This document shows, piece by piece, positions 25,466 to 34,258 of a DNA stretch of 64,000 nucleotides (positions are counted from its first letter, which is position 1; each line of letters opens with the position of its first letter). This DNA comes from Microbacterium sp. Lineage in GTDB: Bacteria; Actinomycetota; Actinomycetes; Actinomycetales; Microbacteriaceae. The stretch lies in the NCBI GenBank assembly GCA_003248655.1, contig QFPM01000016.1:1-64000 (forward strand), read 5' to 3'. The notes beneath the pieces were generated by a model. That model was not told the origin of the DNA. It saw nothing but the letters and a program-made list of their open reading frames with translations, and did no database searches. A program made the position numbers and the translations under genes.

Positions 25466-26187
25466 TCGGTGCGGCCGCGCACGATGCCGACGAACGTCTC
25501 GACCTCGGGGGTGGTGCGGTCGGCATCCCACGCGAGCGCCACCGTCGAGACGCGGGCGTCGCGCAGCGGGCGGTAGTCGGCGTCCTTGCGATGGTGCAGG
25601 CGCGCGAGCGACATCGGCACGATCACGATCCCGACCCCGGATGCCACCGTCGCGATGGCGTCCTCCGTGGTCGCCGGCGCATCGAATCGCGGAGCCACCG
25701 TGCCCGGCACCTCGAGGTGAAGCACGTCGTCCTGCGGGACGATGAGCACCTCGCCGGCGAGGTCGGCCAGATCCAGCTCGTCGGCCGCGGTCAGGTGCGA
25801 GTCGGCCGCGGTCACCACCACCGGCACCTCGTCGTACAGCCGGATGACGTGCAGGCCGGCCGTGTCGATCGGCAGGCGCACGAGGGCGGCATCCACCTGC
25901 TCGAGCGCGTCGCGCTGCCCACGCACCTCGATCGGCTCGAGGATCAGCCGGGTGTGCGGCATCCGCACGTTCCAGATGTCGATCCACTTGCCGGGCGTCG
26001 CGCCGGGAACCGCGCCGAGCGTGAACGTCTCGGCGGGAGGCGGCAGGATCGGCTCCGGTTTCGGCGCCTTCGGACGCGGCTTGGCGTTCGTCGGCTTGCC
26101 GGGCTTTCCCGCCGCGGGCTTGCGGCCCTTCGCCGGGCCTCCGGGTGCGCGCCTGCCCGGACCCGGACCCCGCTTCGCACCAGCCAT
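25450..26187 (-). CDS. LysR substrate-binding-domain protein lacking the HTH
   Basis: 245 aa. The N-terminal 50 residues are Lys/Pro/Ala-rich (KGRKPAAGKPGKPTNAKPRP-like) where a LysR protein would have its winged helix. The remainder matches the effector domain: RLILEPIEVRGQRDALEQVDAALVRLPID, then GLHVIRLYDEVPVVV and ATTEDAIATVASGVGIVIVPMSLA. Without the HTH it cannot bind DNA as a normal LysR; the basic tail might bind nucleic acid non-specifically. The same architecture is, as I recall, found in other actinobacteria, so it need not be a broken gene. Confidence 0.78.
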   Translation of the reverse strand: MAGAKRGPGPGRRAPGGPAKGRKPAAGKPGKPTNAKPRPKAPKPEPILPPPAETFTLGAVPGATPGKWIDIWNVRMPHTRLILEPIEVRGQRDALEQVDAALVRLPIDTAGLHVIRLYDEVPVVVTAADSHLTAADELDLADLAGEVLIVPQDDVLHLEVPGTVAPRFDAPATTEDAIATVASGVGIVIVPMSLARLHHRKDADYRPLRDARVSTVALAWDADRTTPEVETFVGIVRGRTDNSSR

Positions 26188-26237
26188 GCGTCCAAGGGTA
26201 GCCGCCGGGGCGTCCCCGTACCCGCTAGCCTGGCGCC

Positions 26238-26618
26238 ATGCTCGTCGTCTCAGCCCTCATCGTCGCGGCGCTCGCCGCCCTGCTGCACGTCTACATCTGG
26301 GTGATGGAGAGCATCACCTGGCGCCAGCCCGAGACGTGGAAGCGGTTCGGCGTGAAGGATCAGGATGCCGCCGACGCCGTGCAGCCGATGGCGTTCAACC
26401 AGGGCTTCTACAACCTGTTCCTCGCGATCGAGGTCGGCTTCGGCATCGTCTTGGCGGCATCCGCTCCCGTCGCCGGGCGTGCGCTGGTGTACTTCGGCCT
26501 CGCGTCGATGCTGGCGGCAGCCGTCGTGCTGATCACGCGCGGCGCCAAGTACCGGCGTGCGGCGATCACGCAGGGCACCCTTCCGCTCATCGCGCTGGTG
26601 CTGCTGCTTCTCGTCTAG
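26238..26618 (+). CDS. DUF1304 small integral membrane protein
   Basis: 126 aa with four predicted membrane helices (about 3-22, 60-78, 83-100, 108-125). The motif WVMESITWRQPETWKRFGV near the first loop and QPMAFNQGFYNLFLAIEVGFG are DUF1304 signatures. Its role is unknown. It ends exactly where the convergent hexapeptide gene ends (no base between them), so the two genes share their 3' boundary. Confidence 0.85.
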   Translation: MLVVSALIVAALAALLHVYIWVMESITWRQPETWKRFGVKDQDAADAVQPMAFNQGFYNLFLAIEVGFGIVLAASAPVAGRALVYFGLASMLAAAVVLITRGAKYRRAAITQGTLPLIALVLLLLV

Positions 26619-27026
26619 TCAGGCGGCCAGCCACAGGCCGCGGCGGTCGGTGGCGACATGCTCGCCGTCGGCGATCGTGACGTCGTCGCCGATCAGCGAT
26701 CCGGCCTGCACCATCGCGTGCTCGCCGACGTGCGTGCGCACCCCGATCTTCGCCTTGGCGCCCACCGCGGCCCCGCGACCGACGTGCGCGTGCGCCTGGA
26801 TGTCGGCCTCCGGGCCGATGACGGCATCCGCCTCGACCCACGCGCCGGTGCCGATGTGCGCACCCGGCCCGACATGCGCTCCCGGCTCCACATAGGCGCC
26901 GGTCTCGACGCGGGCGGTGGCGTGCACCTTGGCTCCGTGCGCGACAAGGCCGCGGCCATTGACGTGCTTGCGATACCGCAGCGCGTCGCCCTGGTCGTTC
27001 TCGATGTCCACGTAGTTCTTGCCCAC
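26619..27026 (-). CDS. Hexapeptide-repeat (left-handed beta-helix) protein
   Basis: 135 aa from a GTG at 27026 with GGAGGAG five bases upstream. Upstream in-frame ATGs lie in the terminator of the next gene and are rejected. The body is a run of V/A-x-x-G-A-x hexads (GAKVHATARVETGAYVEPGAHVGPG...), the gamma-carbonic-anhydrase / acyltransferase beta-helix. The three metal histidines of active carbonic anhydrases are not obviously placed, and no acceptor domain is present. Function unknown. Confidence 0.75.
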   Translation of the reverse strand: MGKNYVDIENDQGDALRYRKHVNGRGLVAHGAKVHATARVETGAYVEPGAHVGPGAHIGTGAWVEADAVIGPEADIQAHAHVGRGAAVGAKAKIGVRTHVGEHAMVQAGSLIGDDVTIADGEHVATDRRGLWLAA

Positions 27027-27093
27027 GATCTCCTCCGTGACGTGTACAACAGCATCCCGGGAGGGGGTATTCCCCGACGCAGGCCCCGCGAAC

Positions 27094-27136
27094 GCAGGAT
27101 GCCCCCGCCCCGAGAACCGGGGCGAGGGCATCCTGC
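27094..27136 (-). terminator. Terminator hairpin after the leftward aminotransferase gene
   Basis: A long stem (GCAGGATGCCC with complement, extended by CGCCCCG/CGGGGCG with one mismatch) around a 5-base loop, 33 bases beyond the aminotransferase stop. Confidence 0.7.
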
Positions 27137-27168
27137 TGCGCTCCGACGAGCGGAGCACGGGTGGAACG

Positions 27169-28575
27169 TCAGTGCACGTAGGTGTCGGCGACGTCCAGCG
27201 CCTTGTCGTACGCGTCGAGGCCGCGCTGCAGCTCCTCTTCGGTGACGATCAGCGGCGGGGCGAACTGCAGACGGTTGAAGTGCGTGAACGGGTAGACGCC
27301 GTTCTTCTTGCACTCCGCGATCACCGCGTTCATCGGGGCGGCATCCGCACCCGACGCGTTGAACGGCACCAGCTGCTCCTTCGTCTCGCGGTTGCGCACG
27401 AGCTCCAGAGCCCAGAACAGGCCCACACCGCGCACGTCGCCGACCGACGGGTGCTTGTCGGCGAGCTCCTTCATGCGCGGAGCGACGACGCGCTCGCCGA
27501 GGTCGCGGACGCGCTCCAGGATGCCGTCGCGCTCGTAGACCTCGAACGTGGCCACGCCGGCAGCGCAGGCGAGCGGGTGACCCGAGTAGGTCAGGCCGCC
27601 CTGGAACGCCACGGTGTCGAAGTGCGACGCGATCTTCTGCGAGATCACCACACCGCCCAGCGGCACGTAGCCCGAGTTCACGCCCTTCGCGAACGTGATC
27701 AGATCGGGGGTGACGCCGAACTTGTTGACCGCGAACCACTCGCCGATGCGGCCGAAGCCGACCATGACCTCGTCGGCGATGTACACGATGCCGTACTTGT
27801 CGCACAGGTCGCGGACACCCTGCAGGTAACCGGGCGGCGGCACCAGCACGCCGTTGGTGCCGATGATCGTCTCGAGCAGGATCGCCGCGATCGTCGACGC
27901 GCCCTCGAGCACGATGGTCTGCTCGAGGTGCTCGAGCGCACGCTGAGCCTCTTCGACCGGGTTCGAGGAGTGGAACGGCGAACGGTACGCGTACGGACCG
28001 AAGAAGTGCTGCACCGAGCCGTCGCCGGGCTCGTTGGTCCAGCGACGCGGGTCCCCGGTCGCGGTGATCGCGGTCGTGGTGTTGCCGTGGTAGCTGCGGT
28101 ACGCCGCGAGCACCTTGCGCTTGCCGGTGTAGGCGCGCGCCATGCGGATCGCGTTCTCGTTCGCGTCGGCTCCGCCGTTGGTGAAGAACACCTTGTCGAG
28201 GTCGCCCGGGGCCACCTCGGCGATGCGACGGGCGAGCTCACCGCGCACGTCGCTGGCCATCGAGGGCTGGATGGTCGCGAGGCGACCGGCCTGAGTCTGG
28301 ATCGCCGAGACCAGGTCGGGGTGCTGGTGGCCGAGGTTCAGGTAGACCAGCTGCGACGAGAAGTCGAGGAACTCGTTGCCCTGGTAGTCCCAGAACGTCG
28401 AACCCTGGCCGGCCGCGACCGGAACCGGGTCGATGAGCGCCTGCGCGCTCCACGAGTGGAAGACGTGGCCGCGGTCATCCGCGCGCACCGTGGCTTCGGC
28501 TTCGGCGTCGGGCAGGGTGTGGACCTGGCCGTGACGGTCGGTGTAGACCGCCGTGGCGTTGAGAGTGTCAGTCAT
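27169..28575 (-). CDS. Class III PLP aminotransferase (omega-amino acid:pyruvate type)
   Basis: 468 aa. The PLP lysine is K297 in DLITFAKGVNSGYVPLGGV, the ring aspartate D268 in IADEVMVGFGRIGEWF, with FTNGGADANENAIRMAR and SYHGNTTTAI as phosphate and substrate segments. It is closest to beta-alanine/taurine-pyruvate aminotransferases. The gene 12 bases upstream in the same direction is methylmalonate-semialdehyde dehydrogenase (now truncated), the usual partner for malonate semialdehyde from beta-alanine. The pathway was probably beta-alanine or pyrimidine breakdown and is now broken at the second step. Confidence 0.88.
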   Translation of the reverse strand: MTDTLNATAVYTDRHGQVHTLPDAEAEATVRADDRGHVFHSWSAQALIDPVPVAAGQGSTFWDYQGNEFLDFSSQLVYLNLGHQHPDLVSAIQTQAGRLATIQPSMASDVRGELARRIAEVAPGDLDKVFFTNGGADANENAIRMARAYTGKRKVLAAYRSYHGNTTTAITATGDPRRWTNEPGDGSVQHFFGPYAYRSPFHSSNPVEEAQRALEHLEQTIVLEGASTIAAILLETIIGTNGVLVPPPGYLQGVRDLCDKYGIVYIADEVMVGFGRIGEWFAVNKFGVTPDLITFAKGVNSGYVPLGGVVISQKIASHFDTVAFQGGLTYSGHPLACAAGVATFEVYERDGILERVRDLGERVVAPRMKELADKHPSVGDVRGVGLFWALELVRNRETKEQLVPFNASGADAAPMNAVIAECKKNGVYPFTHFNRLQFAPPLIVTEEELQRGLDAYDKALDVADTYVH

Positions 28576-28586
28576 GATGCGTGTCC

Positions 28587-29704
28587 TCAGTTGTTCTGGG
28601 GGAAGCCGAGGTTGATGCCACCGTGCTTGGCCGGGTCGAGCCAGCGGCTGGTGATGGCCTTCTCGCGGGTGAAGAACTCGAAGCCGTGCACGCCGTACGC
28701 CTTCGCGTCGCCGAACATCGACTTCTTCCAGCCGCCGAACGAGTGGTAGGCGACCGGCACAGGGATCGGTACATTGATGCCGATCATGCCGACCTCGACC
28801 TCGTTCTGGAAGCGACGTGCGGCGCCGCCGTCGTTGGTGAAGATCGCGGTGCCATTGCCGAACTGACCCGAGTTGATGAGTGCGAGGCCCTCGTCGTAGG
28901 ACTCGACGCGGACGACCGACAGCACCGGGCCGAAGATCTCCTCCTGGTAGGCGGCCGAGGTGGTCGGCACCTTGTCGAGCAGCGTGGGGCCGAAGAAGAA
29001 GCCGTCCTCGGCGCCGTCGACCGTGAACCCGCGGCCGTCGACGACGATCTCCGCGCCGTCCTGCTCGGCGATGTCGACGTAGCCGGACACCTTGTCGCGG
29101 TGCACGCCGGTGATCAGCGGGCCCATGTCGGGCTCGGGGGTCGACTGGCCGTTGCCCACGCGCAGCTTCGCGATGCGCTCCTTGACCTTCTCGATGAGGG
29201 CATCGGCGACGGGCTCGACGGCCAGCACGACGGAGATCGCCATGCAGCGCTCGCCCGCGGCGCCGTAACCGGCGTTCACGGCCATGTCGGCGGCGAGGTC
29301 GAGGTCGGCATCCGGAAGCACGAGCATGTGGTTCTTCGCGCCGCCCAGGGCCTGCACGCGCTTGCCGTTGCGCGCAGCGGTCTCGTAGATGTACTGGGCG
29401 ATCGGGGTCGAGCCGACGAACGAGATCGACTGGACGACCGGCGAGTTCAGCAGGCCGTCGACGGCCTGCTTGTCACCCTGCAGCACGGTGAAGACGCCGT
29501 CCGGCAGGCCGGCTTCCTTCCACAGGTTCGCGATCCACAGGGATGCCGACGGGTCCTTCTCGGACGGCTTCAGAACGACGGCGTTGCCGGCGGCGATCGC
29601 GATGGGGAAGAACCACATCGGCACCATGACCGGGAAGTTGAAGGGGCTGATGACGCCCACGACGCCGAGCGGCTGCTTCAGCGTGTACACGTCGATGCCG
29701 GTCG
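28587..29704 (-). pseudogene. mmsA: 5'-truncated methylmalonate-semialdehyde dehydrogenase (CoA-acylating)
   Basis: About 371 residues match MmsA, from TGIDVYTLKQPLGVVGVISPFNFPV through the catalytic Cys in GYGAAGERCMAI to the C-terminal SFGGWKKSMFGD. The first roughly 125-135 residues, including the start and part of the NAD fold, are gone. Upstream the frame runs into an esterase gene in a different frame, so no normal start exists. The break lies at about 29697-29712. An in-frame ATG at 29867 would add only residues that are shadow translation of the esterase. Likely inactive. Confidence 0.85.
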
Positions 29705-30132
29705 CCGGTCGCGACGTAGCCGGCCAGCATGACGGCGAACGCGAACCCGTCAGGACGCAGCCGCATCGACTGCAGCGACACGGCGCCGCCCTGCGAGAAG
29801 CCGAGCAGCCCCACCGGCCCGTCGTGGCCGGCGGAATCCAGCCAGGCGAGGAACGCCTCGGCGGCATCCGTCACGGCACCCGCATCGCGCCCGGACAGCT
29901 GTTCGATCGGGTACCAGGCGGCGCCCGGGGCCGGCCACGGCGGACTGAGCGGTGCGCGCACGGACGCCACGACGAAGCCGTCGGGCAGGTACGGAACGAG
30001 CCCGTACAGGTCGTGCTCGTCGGCGCCGTAGCCATGGAGCAGCACCAGCAGCGGGCGCCCCGCGCGCTCGTCGGGCGGAGCCGACCAGAGCACCGCGCCG
30101 GGATCGAGGTCGGGAACGTCGGGATCGCTCAT
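29703..30132 (-). pseudogene. 3'-truncated alpha/beta-hydrolase (carboxylesterase / phospholipase type)
   Basis: About 143 residues of an Abhydrolase_2 esterase: oxyanion LLVLLHGYGADEHD, and nucleophile S113 in GLLGFSQGGAVSLQ. Sequence is lost after AVMLAGYVATGD, so the acid and histidine of the triad are missing; family members run to about 200 aa. Read-through enters mmsA DNA out of frame. The gene must once have lain upstream of mmsA on the same strand, and a deletion joined them. ATG 30132 is chosen; 30162 and 30141 are alternatives. Confidence 0.82.
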
Positions 30133-30175
30133 GCGATCCATGATCGCAGGGCCGTCCGACATCGGGCCGAGGGAA

Positions 30176-30850
30176 TCAGTCGGGGCGGGATGCCGCCGTG
30201 CGCTTGGCGGACTCGATGATCATCTCGACCCCGCGCAGCAGCAGGTCGATGTCGCGGAGCTCTCCGAGCTGGACGGCGAACTTCGCGATCTTCGGGTACT
30301 TGCGGGGGTCGACGATCAGCGCCTCGTCGAGCCAGGCGCCCTCGTCCGCGTCGGCGGCAGGGGTCTCGCCGCGGGCGCGGGCGACTCCGGTCGCGCCGCT
30401 CAGGTTGTGGGATGCCATCAGCGCATAGTGGTCGACGATCTGATCCTCGTCGAGGCCGGCCTCGGTGAACGCGTCGAGCATGAGCTCGATCGCGCCCAGT
30501 TCACCCGGACCGTGGGTGGTCAGCACGACGGCCTCGACGCCGATCGCGGGGTAGCGCACGAACCAGTCGATGGTGCGCGCGGTGAGCTGGCGGAGCCGGT
30601 CATCCCATGCGGCGTCGGCATCCACCTCGGCCAGCGCCGAGCCGAGGATGTGGTCGAGCAGCGACCGCATGAGGTCGTCCTTGCTGCGGAAGTGCCGGTA
30701 GATCGCGGTCGGATCGGCGCCGAGCATGGTGCCGAGCTCCCGCACCGAGATCGCGCTGACGCCAGGCCTCGCGGCAAGCTCCAGGCCGGCGGCGATGATC
30801 CGCTCGGGGTCGAGCTTGACCTTCGTCCGAACGGCTGACTTCACGGCCAT
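30176..30850 (-). CDS. TetR-family regulator (TetR_C-like)
   Basis: 224 aa from the ATG at 30850, with GAGGAGG upstream. The HTH is IIAAGLELAARPGVSAISVRELGTMLGADPTAIYRHFRSKDDLM (about 15-60). The C-terminal part (LRQLTARTIDWFVRYPAIGVEAVVLTTHGPGE) is a TetR-type ligand domain. It is divergent from the amidohydrolase fragment at 30999, with a perfect palindrome at 30919-30935 between them. It is therefore an autoregulated repressor of a gene that has since been disrupted. Confidence 0.87.
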   Translation of the reverse strand: MAVKSAVRTKVKLDPERIIAAGLELAARPGVSAISVRELGTMLGADPTAIYRHFRSKDDLMRSLLDHILGSALAEVDADAAWDDRLRQLTARTIDWFVRYPAIGVEAVVLTTHGPGELGAIELMLDAFTEAGLDEDQIVDHYALMASHNLSGATGVARARGETPAADADEGAWLDEALIVDPRKYPKIAKFAVQLGELRDIDLLLRGVEMIIESAKRTAASRPD

Positions 30851-30918
30851 GCGCACCTCCTCGTCCCATGGTCCCACGCTGGCTGCCAGACACACTGTAG
30901 CCATTGCGCCCACAGTTG

Positions 30919-30935
30919 TGTCAACACTGTTGACA
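30919..30935. promoter_or_regulatory. Perfect 17-bp palindrome, TetR operator
   Basis: TGTCAACA-C-TGTTGACA, two perfect 8-bp arms around one base, midway between the divergent TetR (30850) and amidohydrolase (30999) starts. TetR dimers bind this kind of site. Confidence 0.8.
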
Positions 30936-30998
30936 ACAGCGCGCCACAAGCCGTACAGTCACAAAACGACCCGATACAGACACGAAGAAGTGGGACAC

Positions 30999-31535
30999 AT
31001 GACAACGGCAGATGTCATCTTCACAGGCGGACCGATCTTCACCGGCTCCGGTGACCCGATCCAGGGCTACGCGGTGACCGTCACCGGCGACCGCATCACC
31101 GGACTCATCTCGGCCTCCGAGATCGACCTCTACCGCGGCGCCGAGACGCAGGTCATCGACCTCGACGGCGCCCTCCTCAGCCCTGGCTTCCAGGACGCGC
31201 ACATCCACCCCACCTCCGGCGGCGTCGAGCTTCTGCAGTGCGACCTCAGCGGCACCGAGTCCGCAGAGGAGGCCGTCGCCCGCATCGCCGCCTACGCGGC
31301 CGCGAACCCCGAGGTCGAGTGGATCTCCGGGGGCGGCTGGTCGATGGACCACTTCCCGGGCGGCAACCCGCCGGCATCCCTCATCGACGCGGTCGTGCCC
31401 GACCGTCCGGTCACCGTCATGAGCCGCGACCACCACAGCCTCTGGGCCAATGGCGCCGCGATCCGCGCTGCGGGGCTCGACGCCGCAACGCCCGACCCCG
31501 AAGACGCGCTGGCGTCGGTGGACGACGTCGAGTCG
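30999..31535 (+). pseudogene. 3'-truncated amidohydrolase (YtcJ/metal-dependent hydrolase family)
   Basis: About 175 residues. The start (ADVIFTGGPIFTGSG, then VIDLDGALLSPGFQDAHIHPTSGG) is the amidohydrolase N-terminus with the HxH metal pair. YtcJ-like members are over 500 aa, but here homology ends near LDAATPDPEDALAS and the frame continues as antisense of a recombinase. The 3' two-thirds are lost to the element that begins near 31540. Metal lysine and later histidines are missing, so it is non-functional. It was probably controlled by the divergent TetR. Confidence 0.82.
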
Positions 31536-31539
31536 AGTG

Positions 31540-32447
31540 AGCTCAGCGAACAGTTGCTTGCTATGCCCGTCGGACATGAGCAGCGACAGGAGCGTCCAGT
31601 GGATCTCCCCTTCGCGGAACCGCCCATAGGTCATGCGATGCAGTGGTACCGCGTTGCCGGCCGTGGTCATCCATGCCGCGATAGCTTGCTCCGGCTGCTC
31701 GACCTTCACGCGTTGATCCTGAGGGCGGTCAAGAGCTGCCCACTTGGCCGCGGCGTCGAAGATGTCGTGCGAGAACACGTTGATGTACTGCCAACACGCG
31801 CGCAGCAGAGGCCACCATACCTGCGGGGGGATCACGGGGGTACTCAGCTCGGTGTTCGACTTTCGCCCGCTGAGGGCGATGGTTGTCGCGTCGCCCCATG
31901 GACGGAACGGAATGCCGCCGCCGGTGAGCACGGCTTCATAGGTGTGAAGTTCACGGATCGCATCGATGGTCTGCCGCGTTCTGAAGTGGATCCCGACCGC
32001 TTTGCTGTCGGTGAGGAAGTTATCGAGGTGTGACTGGTGGAGGTCGGTGATCGGAATGTCGGGGAGGTTCGCGGCGTGCCACGCCGCGAAGTGTTTCAAG
32101 CCTTCGAGCTTCGACCGGATCGTCTTGGGATGCGCGTGCGTGGCTTGAAGGTAGAGCATCTGATCGCGCAGGACCGGGTGCACGGGATTGAGAAGGGCCA
32201 TTGCGAGTTCCCGAGCGCGGAGGTTCCACTCGCCGCTGAACGAGTCGAACGTCAAGACCACGCTGTGTCGGCCGGCGGCGGGATTCCAACCCAATGCGCC
32301 GAGGTCCCAGCGGCGCTCATCCCCGAAGAGCGGGATGGCGTAGTCGTGCTCGAGTCGGCGATGGGAGATGACGGGGGTGTCTGCCGACCAGTAGGCGCTG
32401 GCGAAGGTGGCGGCGGGCTCGGCGGGATCTATGCGGTCCACGCTCAC
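31540..32447 (-). pseudogene. Third recombinase of the trio, truncated before the catalytic domain
   Basis: About 300 residues remain from a GTG at 32447 (overlapping the upstream stop as GTGA). A core-binding-like region is visible (LRDQMLYLQATHAHPKTIRSKLEGLKHFAAWH) and then STPVIPPQVWWPLLRACWQYINVFSHDIFDAAAKWA, a segment I associate with large actinobacterial integrases just before their catalytic half. The Arg-His-Arg-Tyr residues are absent because the gene is cut at about 31540. Without it the element is presumably stuck. Confidence 0.72.
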
Positions 32448-34258
32448 AGGTGGACTCCTCTCTGGATGAGCGGCACGTGGACCGACGCGGCCTGATGGGC
32501 GAGCTGCGCGTTCTCGATGTCTGTCGGGGAGAACTCGCTGAGGATGCGTTCGATGTTGACGAGTTGCTGGCCATGCGTCGCGGAAAACTGGGCCGGAGGC
32601 ATCTCGTTCTCGTAGCCGCGGAGTATCTCGCGGTACGCGAGAATCCGCGGCAGGTGGTCGGCGAACACGATGGCGTTCGGGCACGCGAAGCACATGGACG
32701 GTCGATGCTCGCAGAGACGCCCGGCAGGTGTGAAAGGCGATCCATAGGGTGACGTGCATCCGGTCACGCCGATTGCGCGGTCGGTGCTGGTTGAGGTCAG
32801 TTCCGCGGCGGCGGCCACGGCCAGGTCTCCTGCAGCCTGGTCGATTGTGCTGGCCTCGGCGTGGACGAAGACAGGCCCCCGAAGCCGGTCGAACACTTGA
32901 TGCTGGGCCGCGTTGACGGCGTTACCGGCGAGAACATGCACCGTCGTGGACTGTGCGTAGTGGCGTTGGTAAACGGCGACGCTGTGGTCGTCTCCGGCTG
33001 CGGCGTCGGCGCTGCGGAGTACCGCCGCGCGAACGCTCTTCACGGTCTTACGCAGTCGGCGGGAGTCGTAGGGCTGCGAGATCTCCGGCGAGATCGACGT
33101 CAGCAGGGACGTAAACGGCAGACGCGAGAATGACTCGCGGCGTACGACGAGATGCCTTGACGTTGTGCGATGCACGGTGAGGAACAAGGCGTGTGCGTCT
33201 GAGGCGCCGGCCTTCAATGCTTCGGCTCGAGCGAGTTCGGTCGCAGCGATGAGGCGGAGGACGAGATCTCCTGCGCGCCACCCCTTGCCGTCGCCCGAAC
33301 CCGTGACTGTGCAGCGCACAGTCCGGGTCCGATGCGCCCGCGCCTTGTGGAGCTTCACGTGAAGGGCGCCGGTGGAGTGTTCGATGTCCGGCATGAGCAC
33401 TCCGGACCATTCTTCTGGCGCCGCGCCGGTCTCCAGTTGCAGCAGCGAGCGGAATGCGACGAGGTCTTCGCTGGTCGGATAGAGGAAGGGCAGAAGTCGC
33501 CGTGTGATTTGACCGGCGTCAACCTGGTTGACCGCCCGCTCGTGCGCGAAGTCAGCGTCCAGATCGTTGAGCACTCCCGCGGCGCATGCCTCCAGGATGT
33601 CCCCTTCGATCGAGGCCCCGGGTCGGCGTCCGAGGTGACGAAGACCCCACAAGACGTCGGCGGTGCGGCGCCATCCGTTGACGCGAGGATCCTCGCCGAG
33701 GGCAAGCAGCCGCCGGCTGACCGCGACGCGAGTCTCGAGGTCGCGGATTCGAGCGCGGCAGGCGTCCCGGATCGCGAGGCGTTCCGCGTTCGAAAACTCA
33801 TCCAGCGGTGTGGAGTCTGCGACCTGGTGCAAGCCTCGTGCCTGAGCCCACCGCAGCGTGTGTTCGCTGACGTCGCGGCCGTTTGCGGCATGCACGCGGA
33901 CAAGTGCACGGATCTGCGTGCCGTACTTGTACGGGATCCCGCTCTCGGGCGGATACGCGCCCGCCAACGCGGATTCCCATATATGGAATGCGTCGACGAC
34001 GCTGGCGCCGGGTGTGGCAAGGCTCGCTGTTCGCGGGAGCTGCTCGGACAGGCCGCGCAGCAGGTTGATGAGCGCGCGGCGGTACTGGTAGGCCGTGCCG
34101 TCGGAGAGGCCGCCGGTTCGCCGCAGGCTGATCAGTGCGTCAGCGAACTCTGCGGCGAGGATTGGGTGCTCGAAATCGAGCGGGGCGAGGGCGCCATTCA
34201 GATTCCCGGACGAAACCATGAGCGACATCTGCCGCGGGGAAAGGTCAACCGCGGTCAC
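32444..34258 (-). CDS. Large recombinase-like protein, second of the trio
   Basis: 604 aa from a GTG overlapping the first recombinase stop. The catalytic-like part is divergent: YDSRRLRKTVKSVRAAV (box-II-like with an unusual SRRLR in place of HxLR) and VYQRHYAQSTTVHVLAGNAV. The C-terminus has a cysteine cluster (CTSPYGSPFTPAGRLC, CFACPN) that may bind zinc. It resembles the middle, probably accessory, recombinase of integrase trios. Whether it cuts DNA itself is doubtful given the altered residues. Confidence 0.72.
   Translation of the reverse strand: MTAVDLSPRQMSLMVSSGNLNGALAPLDFEHPILAAEFADALISLRRTGGLSDGTAYQYRRALINLLRGLSEQLPRTASLATPGASVVDAFHIWESALAGAYPPESGIPYKYGTQIRALVRVHAANGRDVSEHTLRWAQARGLHQVADSTPLDEFSNAERLAIRDACRARIRDLETRVAVSRRLLALGEDPRVNGWRRTADVLWGLRHLGRRPGASIEGDILEACAAGVLNDLDADFAHERAVNQVDAGQITRRLLPFLYPTSEDLVAFRSLLQLETGAAPEEWSGVLMPDIEHSTGALHVKLHKARAHRTRTVRCTVTGSGDGKGWRAGDLVLRLIAATELARAEALKAGASDAHALFLTVHRTTSRHLVVRRESFSRLPFTSLLTSISPEISQPYDSRRLRKTVKSVRAAVLRSADAAAGDDHSVAVYQRHYAQSTTVHVLAGNAVNAAQHQVFDRLRGPVFVHAEASTIDQAAGDLAVAAAAELTSTSTDRAIGVTGCTSPYGSPFTPAGRLCEHRPSMCFACPNAIVFADHLPRILAYREILRGYENEMPPAQFSATHGQQLVNIERILSEFSPTDIENAQLAHQAASVHVPLIQRGVHL

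Noticed and set aside
25339..26304. Rightward gene driven by the second TGTATCAG motif
   Set aside because: The frame is antisense to the LysR-like gene over almost its whole length and has no recognisable protein features.
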